This document shows positions 10,734 through 20,543 of a stretch of 64,000 bases of DNA, one piece after another. Position 1 is the stretch's first letter. Each line of letters starts with the position of its first letter. Origin of the DNA: Apodospora peruviana (taxonomy: Eukaryota > Ascomycota > Sordariomycetes > Sordariales > Lasiosphaeriaceae); the NCBI GenBank assembly GCA_033439685.1, contig JAUEDM010000007.1:248001-312000 (forward strand), written 5' to 3'. The notes below the pieces were generated by a model, which was not told where the DNA came from, searched no databases, and worked only from the letters and a program-made list of their open reading frames with translations. The position numbers were made by a program, and so were the translations under genes.

Positions 10734-13700
10734 ATGGCTCCACGTCGCCGGCATGGCAAACCCGTCAGCTCACGACGATATCTGGTCCTACGGCACGCGA
10801 GGAATCTGATCCAGGCGCGGGCTTTACGTGCAGCCGGCGAGACTCCGCCACCAAAACTCGCGCCTGGATACGAACAGCTCTTCTCGTCGCACGTCCCGGG
10901 GCTTCGAGCGGGCAAGTACGAGATCGAAGTGACACAAGAAATCAAAGTTGAGGCAGGTTGGAAGGCAAAGGAAACAGGTCCGACCAAGCAAGTCTTCGAT
11001 GTTCAAGCGCCGCGCTTCGTGCTGCCCCCCGACTGCGTATACTCGACTTTCCCAGCCCCTGGCGGCAGTGCGCCAGTCGAGACGCTCGCCCACGTTGTGT
11101 TAAATGACACGACGCTACCATGGGAACGCGGGTTCGATACGGTTCCGGGACGCCAAACTGTGGCCGAAGACAAGGTGCCGAACCGCATCCCGTGGCTGGC
11201 TTGTCTCACCTTTGAGGCCGACGAGCTGCTTCTCAGCGAGCAGCAGCTCAAAGGCAACGCCGATATGAAGAGCATATTTTCCTCAACATCAAACTTTGCC
11301 GCCGGCGTCGAGCAAACACCGACACTCTCGGTCAAGCTAGATCTTCCTGACTTTCTGCGTCTCGATCAAACCCAAGTTTTAACGCCGTACAAAACCATCA
11401 ACGGAGAGTCGCAGCCGAAAGGCGAGCTCATCTTTGTCAAACCGGACCTATTCGGCCGTCTGTTTACGAATCTGGGCGAGGACGGGCTTCCGGTATCACG
11501 TCAGAACTTCTGCAGCGTATCGCGGTACCAATATCTTGCCCATGTGCGCCACATCAACACGGAAGGCATGGCCCATGCTGGGGAGGACGATGAGGCCACA
11601 GGCCGGCAGTTCAGTATCATCCCTTCGCACCGGACAGGGCCACCTGGACGAGCCCGTCCAGCTATGCTTGTCAGCCATCTCGTGTCTATCGAGGGGATCG
11701 AGCAAATGGCGTATCCCACGGACGCATCCAAGCTGATAGCGCTGCCGTCACTGCACAGCTGGTCGCATGCTTGTCTCCCAGCCGGCTCTTTCAAGCTCGC
11801 AGACGCATTCGAGAGCCTCGGCCAGACGCAGGGGATGTTGCGTCCGTCCAACGAGCTGATTCCAAAAGTCGATCCCAACGCCCCGTTTTCTATTGCTGGT
11901 GAGGCAGCGAAACGTCTAGAAGATGGATTCTCCATGCTACGATGGCGGACGATCAAGGGCGACGCAACGGCCGCATTCACCCGTTCGCCCTTTGTTCCCA
12001 AGAGCGTCACCGGCACAACGCGGGAGACGCTCTCCAACTCGGGACAGGCCCTTCAGATTCTTGACCAGAAACTCGGTCTCATGGATCTCAGCTATTCAGT
12101 AGCCTGGCAGCTCGGCCGCACCCTCGCGCTGGCAGATCAGTCTTTTACAGCCGCCCTCTGCCGGGTACGTAAGGAAATCCTACAGCAGGCCACCGACAAG
12201 ACGCGGCGTGCTGTGCTCTACGCGACCGGAACCTCGGTTATGGAGAAGAAACACCTTGCTCGCCGAGTGGGCGACCTCGTTGCGCATCTCGCCGAAGTCC
12301 CCATGGCGATCGAATCAGAAAGCTTGCCCATTGACCTCTCTCGACGCTGGCGACGCCCTCCTAGGCCGGACGTCGAGGTGACCTACCACCATGCCTCGGT
12401 AGAGAATATCCTAGACACGGAGCTACGACACGCAGCCTTCCGCATCGGCAGCTCCGTGGACCCTAACCACGCCGGAATCCGTGACAGCGACGATCCGCAC
12501 TACGATCCGCCATACGACGAACACAACACGCCCGCATCAGCCGACTGGATGGTCGTCCTCAAGTTCGTCCTCGACTTGCTCTTCCTCATCAAGGTGCCAA
12601 TGCACTACCTCGTCACGGACGCCTCCCACCTGCCCCAGGAGAGCCTGCGGTTCTTCCACGTCGACCCGAACTGGACCGAGGCTCTGGTAGACGGTGCCCT
12701 CTGTCTAGGCAACCAGATCGACCGCGACAAGGACCGGGTGCGCAAAGCCATGAAGGAGGCCATCACCCGCTACCGAGAGCACGTCAACCCAGATCTGGGG
12801 TACCGGCCACCTGTGCCCACGTACGGCTTCCTGCTCCGCTCGGCCGTGGTCAAAGAGTTTCCCGATCTCGTGGTCTCCACACAGCCCGTCGCCAACCCAG
12901 AGCACCAGCCGCTCATCGCACGGCAAGAGATTCTCGACACGGACCTCATGCTGGTCTTGCTAACCGAAGCACCTGGAACAACAAAACTGGAATTTCTTAC
13001 GTTCTCACAACCGGCGCATCAGCAGTGTTTTTCGGTTGCCAAGTCCCTGACGCATGAAGAGATCAAGCTGGCGTACAAACGCATGTACACCATCGCGGAC
13101 CAAAAGGATCCCTACAGGCAGTATCCCTTTGACCAACCGGTGTGGAAGCGAACAGGCGAGGACGAGCACAAGCGGTCCCTCCACCCCTACATCTGGGGCA
13201 CCTCGGAAGACGTCGACGATCTCCGCATCCTAAACGTCGAGCACCTCGCCAAGCACGTCTACGACACCCTCAAAGACAAAACCTCCGGCGGGAAGGAGAA
13301 AGAGTGGAAACCAGAATGGTTCGCCGAAATCAGTCCTACTGCCGCGATGCTCGGCCTCCAGCTCAACGAACCCTGCTGGCAGCTCAAAATCAAGCTCCCC
13401 GCCGTCGTGCCCAACCCGCCTCTTCTCACAACCAACACCAACCCATCCCGAACCCCCGCCTCCCCGGTTCATAAGAAAGCCATCTCCACCCAGGGCGAGG
13501 GTGTAAACCACCTCTCGCACGCCGACCGCCTTGCCCTACCAAGGCTCTTCGTCGCCACACCATCCCCGCATTTCCACTCCATCCACCCGGCGAAACCACT
13601 CCCCAAATCAAAGCTACCAAGAATCAAAGCCAGCCCCCCAATCTACGCTTACAAAGTCTACCCCATCTCGTCCCCAGGCGCGTCAGGCGTCCCGACCTCA

Positions 13701-14117
13701 CCCTACGCGCAAGACCTGATATTTTCGATCGTCTACCAGTCTAGCGCGTTAGACTGGCAGCTCCAAAGTCTCACGATCGATATACCCGTTGGCGACGACG
13801 ACCGCTACTGTCTGTGCGACGACTATAAAGGAAGCGGGACGTTCATGTTATCGAATTTAAGGATGAACGTGCTGCCGACGTATTCGTCTGCTGAGAAGGT
13901 GTTGCGGCTGGTAATGAGGCCGCGGAGTCATTGGGGATGGGTGGATGTCACCTGTCTTGGTGAGATGAGTTTTGTGCTTGGCGGCGTGGAGGTTAATAGA
14001 CAATATGAGGTCCCGGAAGGCGATGAGGGGGTTGATGTGGTTTGTCCTGTTAGACTTGAGTATGTCCAGCAGGTTGATGAGACGGAGTTGCGAATAAGGT
14101 TGGTGAAGGTTAAGTGA
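10734..14117 (+). CDS. Giant intronless protein of unknown function (1127 aa), protein B of the cluster
   Basis: The frame is open from 10704 but the first ATG is at 10734 in a good context (CACAATGGC), giving 1127 residues and no intron. Marks near the N terminus are FDVQAPRFVLPP (88-99), VYSTFPAPG (102-110), HVVLNDTTLPWER (120-132) and IPWLACLTFEADE (152-164). From memory only, the 'PRF-L-P-DVHSVFPP', 'LPHVVL-R-TLPWER' and 'PWLALL-FDE' pattern recurs in large bacterial hypothetical proteins that accompany LHW-LP proteins like protein A. The middle has a helical part (about 450-560) and a segment rich in His/Asp/Tyr around 600. No transmembrane segment or signal peptide is evident. It is divergent from the lectin-like gene. 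Function is unknown; partnership with protein A is inferred from proximity, size, lack of introns and the remembered pairing. Confidence 0.85.
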   Translation: MAPRRRHGKPVSSRRYLVLRHARNLIQARALRAAGETPPPKLAPGYEQLFSSHVPGLRAGKYEIEVTQEIKVEAGWKAKETGPTKQVFDVQAPRFVLPPDCVYSTFPAPGGSAPVETLAHVVLNDTTLPWERGFDTVPGRQTVAEDKVPNRIPWLACLTFEADELLLSEQQLKGNADMKSIFSSTSNFAAGVEQTPTLSVKLDLPDFLRLDQTQVLTPYKTINGESQPKGELIFVKPDLFGRLFTNLGEDGLPVSRQNFCSVSRYQYLAHVRHINTEGMAHAGEDDEATGRQFSIIPSHRTGPPGRARPAMLVSHLVSIEGIEQMAYPTDASKLIALPSLHSWSHACLPAGSFKLADAFESLGQTQGMLRPSNELIPKVDPNAPFSIAGEAAKRLEDGFSMLRWRTIKGDATAAFTRSPFVPKSVTGTTRETLSNSGQALQILDQKLGLMDLSYSVAWQLGRTLALADQSFTAALCRVRKEILQQATDKTRRAVLYATGTSVMEKKHLARRVGDLVAHLAEVPMAIESESLPIDLSRRWRRPPRPDVEVTYHHASVENILDTELRHAAFRIGSSVDPNHAGIRDSDDPHYDPPYDEHNTPASADWMVVLKFVLDLLFLIKVPMHYLVTDASHLPQESLRFFHVDPNWTEALVDGALCLGNQIDRDKDRVRKAMKEAITRYREHVNPDLGYRPPVPTYGFLLRSAVVKEFPDLVVSTQPVANPEHQPLIARQEILDTDLMLVLLTEAPGTTKLEFLTFSQPAHQQCFSVAKSLTHEEIKLAYKRMYTIADQKDPYRQYPFDQPVWKRTGEDEHKRSLHPYIWGTSEDVDDLRILNVEHLAKHVYDTLKDKTSGGKEKEWKPEWFAEISPTAAMLGLQLNEPCWQLKIKLPAVVPNPPLLTTNTNPSRTPASPVHKKAISTQGEGVNHLSHADRLALPRLFVATPSPHFHSIHPAKPLPKSKLPRIKASPPIYAYKVYPISSPGASGVPTSPYAQDLIFSIVYQSSALDWQLQSLTIDIPVGDDDRYCLCDDYKGSGTFMLSNLRMNVLPTYSSAEKVLRLVMRPRSHWGWVDVTCLGEMSFVLGGVEVNRQYEVPEGDEGVDVVCPVRLEYVQQVDETELRIRLVKVK

Positions 14118-14949
14118 AATAAGTAGGGGTGTGGTGTTGTAAGTACCTAGATCCGTGGGGAGATGTGTTTGTGTTGGACTGTAGGTTTGGCCTTGGTCTT
14201 CTTGTGGAGTACCTTTGGAGTGAGGTTTGGATTGCTTTACTGGGCTATGAGGGCAAAGGGATTGGCTGTTTGTATATTTCACGTTGCATTGTAATCCCCT
14301 GTCTTGATTGTAATCCCCTGTCTTGATCAACTCTACAATGCGAGTTGTTGCACGTAAATGCTCCACGAGAAATACGTCGCTCCTTCCTCAATCAACGACG
14401 TTAGATTCGAAGACGTCATCGCCGCCGAACTCTGACCACCTCAGCATTTTTTTCGGCTTTTTGGCAGTCGCGATCAAGGGACCGCCCGACGACTCCGGAG
14501 TGCTTCGAGACCAGAGCACGTTGAGTCTTTCCAGCACTGCATTTATAGTACCATTTCTTGGAAGCCACAGCTGCCACACACTTCCTCCAGGCAACATCTC
14601 AACACCACACACTTAGGAATTGTGCGTTTGCGCTAGGCCGCTTTTTGGGCTTCACCATCGACCTCAGCTGTTCTGTCTTGAGATAAGAAGCGCCACTCAC
14701 GTGCCTTCACCAGCGCGCTCTGCCTGCAACCATGAGCAGAGCCTCGCCGTCGTCAAGTCTGCGTTGTTGGGGAAAATGAGGGGCAGAGATCCGGGAAGCC
14801 GGCTTGACCTTGCTCCTCCTTACATCCGCTCCAGTTCCCGCGATCGCCCCATTCGCACAAGTAAGTGTCTATCAGTCATTTCCAGAACATCCTTAATGAG
14901 ATGTTTCCTGCTCTTCGTCCCGCTAATTGTCGCGATTCTGACAGCCAAG
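14118..14949. other. Intergenic, 0.8 kb, with a 19-bp direct repeat
   Basis: Gap between protein B and the HET gene, both read rightward. It contains a tandem pair of a 19-bp unit at 14289-14307 and 14308-14326. The frame of the HET gene is open back to 14620, but the translation there has no conserved character and the HET domain needs only the ATG at 14950. Confidence 0.5.
14289..14326. repeat. 19-bp tandem duplication
   Basis: Two perfect adjacent copies of a 19-bp unit (TTGTAATCCCCTGTCTTGA) in the spacer before the HET gene. Confidence 0.85.
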
Positions 14950-17900
14950 ATGAGACTGATTAACGTCCACACCTTCCGTCTCGAAAACTTCTACCAAGAC
15001 CCGACCGAGCCATACGCAATCCTTTCACATACATGGGGCAAGGAAGAGGATGAACTGTCCTTCCAGGATATGCTGATCCTCCAGGATATGATGCTAGTAC
15101 TTGACAATCCCAACGGTCAAGGGAGAGAGAAGCTGCGGAACTGCTGTCAACAAGCCAGGAAAGATGGTATCAAGTACGTCTGGATTGACACATGCTGCAT
15201 CGACAAGACGAACTCCGTCGAGCTCGGCGAGGCTATCAACTCCATGTTCAGGTGGTACCAAAAGTCGTCCATTTGCTACACATACCTGTCCGACGTCGAC
15301 ATCGAACTGTCAAAAGCCTATTCGAGGGACAGAATCCCGGACAGCCGGTGGTTCACCCGGGGCTGGACGCTGCAGGAGCTTCTGGCGTCGCGTAAGATGA
15401 CATTTTTCGACGCTTCGTGGACAGCTCTGGGAACAAAGTCATCGTTGGCCGGATTGATTGGACAAGCAACGGGAATACCGCATCATATACTCACGGGGAT
15501 TAGCAGCCTGCACACCTGCAGCGTCGCGCAGCGATTGTCTTGGGCCTCAAAGCGAACAACGACTAGGCCTGAAGATATGGCCTACTGCTTGCTCGGTATC
15601 TTTGATGTGATGATACCGCTCCTGTATGGAGAAGGCCTGGAAGCCGCGTTTGAGCGGCTGCAAGAAGCCATCTTGCGGAAGACGCGCGACGACTCGATCC
15701 TTGCTTGGTCTCTTGGAACAATCAAAGACAACCAAAAGAGCCAGGAGCATAATCCCTTCAAATTTATCTCAGGAGGCGTGCTCGCCGCTTCGCCGGCTGC
15801 CTTTGAGGAATGTGGCGATATCGTCAAACATTCCCAGACCGAAACCCAGATTCAAGCTTTCGAGATATTCGGCGGGACAATGCCGGTTAGCATTTCACTC
15901 AGCTCAGACCTGTCGTTTCATCCTATTCGGTACGGATACTTGTCATGCGGCCCCAAAAGCGATCCGAGCCTCGTGGTATCGATCCCTCTGGTCGACTGCA
16001 GCGCTGGAAAAGGCGTTGGTAGCGCCCATGCACAACCGGTTTTCCTCCGTCCCCGTGGCCTGAATGCTATCTGCATGCGCAGGCCCGAGGAGGATATCGG
16101 GCCGCCTCGGACTATTTCGATTCGCAAGGACCGCACTGCGGATGGCATACAGCCAGAGGACAGATCCAACTGGTTCTATCTGCCTGGCCCTTACCCATAT
16201 AACGCTACGCTCGACGAGGTCTATCCCGCGGAATGTTTTGAAAGTGAGATGGCAATGATCAAGACACCCAAAGATCTCCAGGACAATGGGCACACCACAA
16301 TCCTAACCAGGTTCTCATATTCAATTCCACAGAGGAATGACGAATCGGTACTGGGACGGTTTATTCTCGGGCTGGAGTTGTTCCACGGCTCAAGCACAGA
16401 AAGAACGGAACCTCGAGCATATCTCTGCTTTGAAGACAAGCGGCAAACTGCCTTGTCTGAAGTAGCGAAGTTTTGGGAGACTCTGGTGCCTTCGCTGACA
16501 ACCCAGCTTGTCCTTGATAAACCGTTACTTGCCCTAGCCGTTTCTGTCTGTAAGGAAACGATTGCTGGGAGTTGCGTCTGTGTGGTAAACTTGCTTGACG
16601 CGCCGCCCGATCAATGTATACCGCATCATGCGTTGCATTGGGCCCGGGTCTCACATCTCATCAGTTTACGCAAAGACACCCGTAGCCTAGTACAATTTCT
16701 TTACGAGGGAGCGGAGCTGTCACAGAAACGTGACAAGTATGACAACGTCCTGAGGCTCTCTGAGGCAAAAGTTGATGTCACTAATGGAAAGCTTCGAGAG
16801 GTAACCAGTCAATTAGCGTCGTTGAAAGCCGAAGCCGAGCGTCTTCAGTATCAGTTGGATAGACAGACGGGATATCGAGTGATGCTTCAGGATCTTAGCG
16901 AAGGGGTCAATGTTGAACTGGACCTCGTTGCTGGGAAGATTGCAGAAATTGAGGCGAGGCCAACATTCTTGCGATGGATTCTTGCTGGAGGATCAGAGGA
17001 GCGGAGGGAAGGAGGAACAGAGGAGCAGATGGAAGTATTCAGAAAACGTCACCGGGACGGTCTTATCGCTTACTTGATGAGCGAAGATCCCATCAAAATC
17101 AAGGGGAAAGAGATGGCGTGGGCCACAGGCATTACGCTTCTCATGTATGCCGCGGCTAGCGGAAATGCGGCGTTTGTCAAGGCGGTCGTTGCTTACGACT
17201 CGGATCTCGAGGCCCGGGACGAGGCTGGACGAACAGCACTTGACTGGGCTGTGTTGACGGGCTCGAAAGAGTCTATAGCGCTATTCCAGGATTGGACTGA
17301 TAATGGGATCCCCCCGGAACACATGATGATTCCCGGCACGAAGAGCCTAAAGAAAGAGGATGCTCAAGGAACCAAGGCTACTGTCGCTGACAAGTCTTAC
17401 AAGGTCGGGCCTACTCCGTCAACCACCCACCAAGACCATCTTTTACGACGGAGCGCTGGCGGCTTAGGAGGCCTACCACCATTACGGCGCATAGACTCGC
17501 CTTCTTCACAAGTTCCTGGTCCTCAACCCAGCACAGGATTCGCCCGACCTCTACAACCTGCCAGAAACGCAGACGCCACGCCTTCCATCCTGGTCCCGCC
17601 TGGGCAAATACCACGCCCGCCCGGGCAAGATGACGTCCAGCCTGCCGACGAAGAATGGTGTCTGTCAATCAAGAAGTCAAAGAAAGGCAAGAAAAAGAGC
17701 AAGATAGCAACCTTTGACTTTGAACCTGCTTCTGGTAGCCAAAATCCAGCTGTGGAAGAGGCTCCTCTCATCGAACCTAAGCCCTTGACCGATCGCAGCA
17801 TTGGCATTTTGACTGAAGAGCCAGCTCTTGAGCCTACCATTGAGGCCAAGGATGTCCAGGCTGAAGTCGACGAATGGGAGATGGCAGCCGCAATGTCAAA

Positions 17901-18228
17901 GAAGAAGAAGAAGGGCAAGAAAGCAGCCTTTGACTCTGAACATGCTTCTGGTAGCCAAACTCCAGCTGTGGAAGAGGCTCCCCTAATCGAACCTGAGCCC
18001 TCGACCGATCGCAGCATTGGCATTTTGCCTGAAGAACCAGCTCTCGAGCCTACCACTGAGGCCAAGAATGTCCAGGCTGAAGTCGACGACTGGGCGTTGC
18101 CGACTAAAAAGTCAAAGAAGGGCAAGAAAAGGGGCAAGACAGTAATCTTTGACTCTGAACCTGCTTCTGGGAGCCAAACTCCACTATTTCCCACCACGTG
18201 CTCCAGCTTAACATCGCAGACGCAATGA
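14950..18228 (+). CDS. HET-domain protein with coiled coil, ankyrin-like repeats and Lys-rich tandem repeats (1092 aa)
   Basis: The heterokaryon-incompatibility (HET, PF06985) domain is clear: YAILSHTWG (22-30), KYVWIDTCCIDKTNS (~75-89), SRWFTRGWTLQELLA (~131) and PEDMAYCLLGIFDV (~205). The start was placed at ATG 14950 because HET proteins of this branch begin MRL-N--T; the frame is open further upstream. After the domain come a predicted coiled coil (~597-637), a pair of ankyrin-like units (~721-780, with TLLMYAAASGN and GRTALDWAVLTG) and a Pro-rich linker. About two and a half copies of a ~72-residue repeat (~904-1080) follow, with KKSKKGKKK blocks and GSQTPAVEEAPLIEPEP. HET proteins trigger cell death on non-self fusion; the variable repeats would be the recognition part, by analogy with repeat-bearing HET proteins. 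The last repeat ends abruptly in unrelated sequence, so the 3' end could be truncated or spliced. Confidence 0.85.
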   Translation: MRLINVHTFRLENFYQDPTEPYAILSHTWGKEEDELSFQDMLILQDMMLVLDNPNGQGREKLRNCCQQARKDGIKYVWIDTCCIDKTNSVELGEAINSMFRWYQKSSICYTYLSDVDIELSKAYSRDRIPDSRWFTRGWTLQELLASRKMTFFDASWTALGTKSSLAGLIGQATGIPHHILTGISSLHTCSVAQRLSWASKRTTTRPEDMAYCLLGIFDVMIPLLYGEGLEAAFERLQEAILRKTRDDSILAWSLGTIKDNQKSQEHNPFKFISGGVLAASPAAFEECGDIVKHSQTETQIQAFEIFGGTMPVSISLSSDLSFHPIRYGYLSCGPKSDPSLVVSIPLVDCSAGKGVGSAHAQPVFLRPRGLNAICMRRPEEDIGPPRTISIRKDRTADGIQPEDRSNWFYLPGPYPYNATLDEVYPAECFESEMAMIKTPKDLQDNGHTTILTRFSYSIPQRNDESVLGRFILGLELFHGSSTERTEPRAYLCFEDKRQTALSEVAKFWETLVPSLTTQLVLDKPLLALAVSVCKETIAGSCVCVVNLLDAPPDQCIPHHALHWARVSHLISLRKDTRSLVQFLYEGAELSQKRDKYDNVLRLSEAKVDVTNGKLREVTSQLASLKAEAERLQYQLDRQTGYRVMLQDLSEGVNVELDLVAGKIAEIEARPTFLRWILAGGSEERREGGTEEQMEVFRKRHRDGLIAYLMSEDPIKIKGKEMAWATGITLLMYAAASGNAAFVKAVVAYDSDLEARDEAGRTALDWAVLTGSKESIALFQDWTDNGIPPEHMMIPGTKSLKKEDAQGTKATVADKSYKVGPTPSTTHQDHLLRRSAGGLGGLPPLRRIDSPSSQVPGPQPSTGFARPLQPARNADATPSILVPPGQIPRPPGQDDVQPADEEWCLSIKKSKKGKKKSKIATFDFEPASGSQNPAVEEAPLIEPKPLTDRSIGILTEEPALEPTIEAKDVQAEVDEWEMAAAMSKKKKKGKKAAFDSEHASGSQTPAVEEAPLIEPEPSTDRSIGILPEEPALEPTTEAKNVQAEVDDWALPTKKSKKGKKRGKTVIFDSEPASGSQTPLFPTTCSSLTSQTQ
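17660..18190 (+). repeat. Tandem coding repeats of ~216-219 bp in the HET gene
   Basis: The core TCTGG(T/G)AGCC recurs at 17731, 17947 and 18166, spacings of 216 and 219 bp. Copies 1 and 2 are nearly identical at nucleotide level; copy 3 stops after GSQTP. Each copy opens with a Lys block and ends with EVD(E/D)W. Confidence 0.85.
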
Positions 18229-19351
18229 TGATGAGCAGACACCAAAAGATAGCCGCCGCGCTCGGGGGCTGTCCGGTGTGCAACCAGTCGGCAAATGCCA
18301 CAATCACATGAATATGGTATTAGTGATATCACCTGGCCATCCTCGATACCCGCACTCGCAACTGTAAAAGAAACAGGCGCCCCCTGGCACTCATCTGGTG
18401 TCCTAGGAAAGAATTTTCCACCTCCCCCATGATCCATATCTCTCTTGGGCAGGTTGGAATGACGGACACACTGACACAACAGATAAGTTTGTGTGATACA
18501 TATTGTATTACCAGGTCATCCGCATTGATCACGGAGTCGGGCAGGGCCCATATTCATGCTAGGTCTGAAATCCCGTTCGCTAGGTCTGAAATCCCGTTCG
18601 CATGGGTGTGATTGGGATTAAACATATCCACCGTTCTACGGTACATAATCAACCTCCGGTACCTGCAAAATACCCCTGTGTGAAGTTCTTATACTCAGCT
18701 CATGGGTTTGAGACTGCCTTTTACAAGGTAGTTTAGAGGCGTTTTGCATATTCCAACAGCCATGTTTGGTCATTACCAGGCCCCATGCAGGGACCAGAGG
18801 TTGATTATTTACCGTAGAATGGTGTAGATGGCTGCTTCAAGCAGCGTCGCCCGAGCTAACAACGCTCGCTCTGCTCATGGAGTTGAACCTCGTGGCGAAA
18901 CCAGGCCCGACGAGACCGTAACGGGTTTCTCAATGGCAAGGTTACACAGGATTTAGCAGCTGTGCCGTTTCGCACAGATTGGGATACAACTGCTTGCTGA
19001 GAGAGATACGGGCCAACATGCAACGAACTATTTTGATTAGATATTTGAATGCGTTATGGTGTGCTAAGAGAGGACGATGTCCAAACTGCCGAGACGAGTA
19101 AACACGGCAGCGACTTAGGCGGCGTGGGAAAGCCGGTTATATCGATGCCGGCAAACGCTCGGGCGTGGTTGACTGGCAGCAATATAGATCCCTTATTACC
19201 CTGCGATATGATAGCACATAACGATATTCGGTACTCTTGGTTGTGTTGGAGATTTAAGAGAGGCAATGCCCCCGCATTTGGTCTCGGTGTCTGGTGGACT
19301 TGACCTCTGTCTAGCTCAAATCGCCATCCAGTCAGGCGCAACACAGTCAAA
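18229..19351. other. Intergenic, 1.1 kb, with a 21-bp duplication
   Basis: No gene recognised. It contains two adjacent copies of a 21-bp unit (18558-18578 and 18579-18599). Confidence 0.55.
18558..18599. repeat. 21-bp tandem duplication
   Basis: Perfect adjacent copies; the unit begins GCTAGGTCTGAAATCC and ends CGTTC. Intergenic, no function seen. Confidence 0.85.
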
Positions 19352-19865
19352 ATGCTTCTCAAGGTCATCTTCTCCGCTGCCTTTCTGGCACTCAGGTACT
19401 TATAAATTACCAATCCACCACCACATGGGAATACAGTTACTGATATAGGTATTCCCCAACCGCAGCGTCAACGCCGTCGCCATCGCCCGCGCCCCGGGCA
19501 AGTCCTTCAAATTCCAGGTCGAGAACAACAAGGGCAAGTACTTCCTCGGGGAAGCCGGCGTTGCCACCCAGGACGAAACCAAGGCTTTGGTCTGCGAGCT
19601 CGCCGCCGACGTGCTCAAGTGCGCGGGCAAGGGCTTCCCGGACTTTAAGGCAGGCGACATGCTCAAGCTGGCTCCCGCGGCTACTGGCGCCGGCTCGGCA
19701 GGCTGGTCGGTCGATGCCAGCGACAACATTGTCTGGGCCGCAAAGCCAAAAGTTCAGTTCAGTATTGGGATTAATGGTGCTAGTGATGTCTATGCTGAGG
19801 TGTGCCCTCATCACTGGCAGTCTAATGAGCATGGGACGGCCAAGGCTGTTTATGTGACCGTCTAA
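19352..19865 (+). CDS. Small secreted protein (147 aa)
   Basis: Exon 1 (19352-19395) encodes a typical signal peptide, MLLKVIFSAAFLALS, with likely cleavage after VNA or AVA. Exon 2 (19466-19865) follows a 70-bp intron that starts GTACTT and ends CCGCAG. This acceptor is the only one nearby that keeps frame; the nearer AG at 19447-19448 would not. The mature part has three cysteines (VCEL, LKCAGKG, EVCPHHW) and a beta-rich pattern (KSFKFQVENNKGKYFLG). Clade-restricted secreted proteins of this size are common in ascomycetes. No enzymatic motif is visible, so the function is unknown (effector, surface protein or other). Confidence 0.75.
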
Positions 19866-20129
19866 GGGGATTGGCTTGTGTGAGAGCTAGTCAGATAGTC
19901 AGGACGGACGAATGCTATGATACGATATAATTGTGTGATGGTAGTTGCGTCTTCACTAGACCCACAGTCTAGATCCCAAGAATGATATGGCCGTGAGCGA
20001 AACAGGAACTAGGAAAGATCATAGGCTTCCAGGGTTATTAGCTTGGCCAGGACGTGATCATATATGTGAGACTTCAGCTACGCCAAGCTGGCTCGCTCCA
20101 TCTTCACTGCCCTCTCCCTCCGCCACTCA

Positions 20130-20543
20130 ACCTCGGACCCCCTTACCACCCACGCCAGCGGAACCTTGAACAGAACAAAGACCCCATAAGCCCAAAACAC
20201 CAACCCAAACCGATCGCATTGGCCAACGGTTCCATGGAAGCGGTGGCGCCGCCCGCGAGCAGATCACGTACAATACTACACGTGGCCTGCGCGGTGGCGA
20301 ACCGGTCCGCGCGAGATCCGTCAGCAGCGTCGAAGTCATGGTGAATGTACTCGCTGTGGTAAAGCCCGTGAGGAACTGCGTGATGTTAATGTGAGCCTTT
20401 GTCATGAGCGCGATGCCATGCCCGGCGGTACCTAAAGTCTCGAGGGTGATAAGGGCGTAGCTTCCTTTTAGTAGTAGTCTGGTTTTGTCCACAACGGACT
20501 CTATTTGTATGTACGGTACGAGATGTCGGACTTGGTCTCGCAT
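20130..20543 (-). pseudogene. Relic of an MFS multidrug transporter (C-terminal fragment, frameshifted)
   Basis: The minus-strand translation has LITLETLGTAGHGIAL and ITQFLTGFTTASTFTMTST, followed by LLTDLA. This is the pattern of the late transmembrane helices of fungal drug:H+ antiporters (MFS, DHA1-like). The recognisable sequence then continues in another frame, with DRFATAQATCSIVRDLL, a Gly/Ala stretch (AGGATASMEPL) and AIGLGWCFGLMGS. A single indel near 20279-20290 therefore separates the two parts. The remaining ~350 residues of a normal transporter are absent upstream, where no homologous sequence can be read. It is a true gene fragment and should make no functional carrier. Confidence 0.7.

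Noticed and set aside
14620..14949. N-terminal extension of the HET protein from 14620
   Set aside because: The translation has no conserved character; HET proteins of this branch start MRL at the later ATG. Use of the earlier ATG cannot be excluded.
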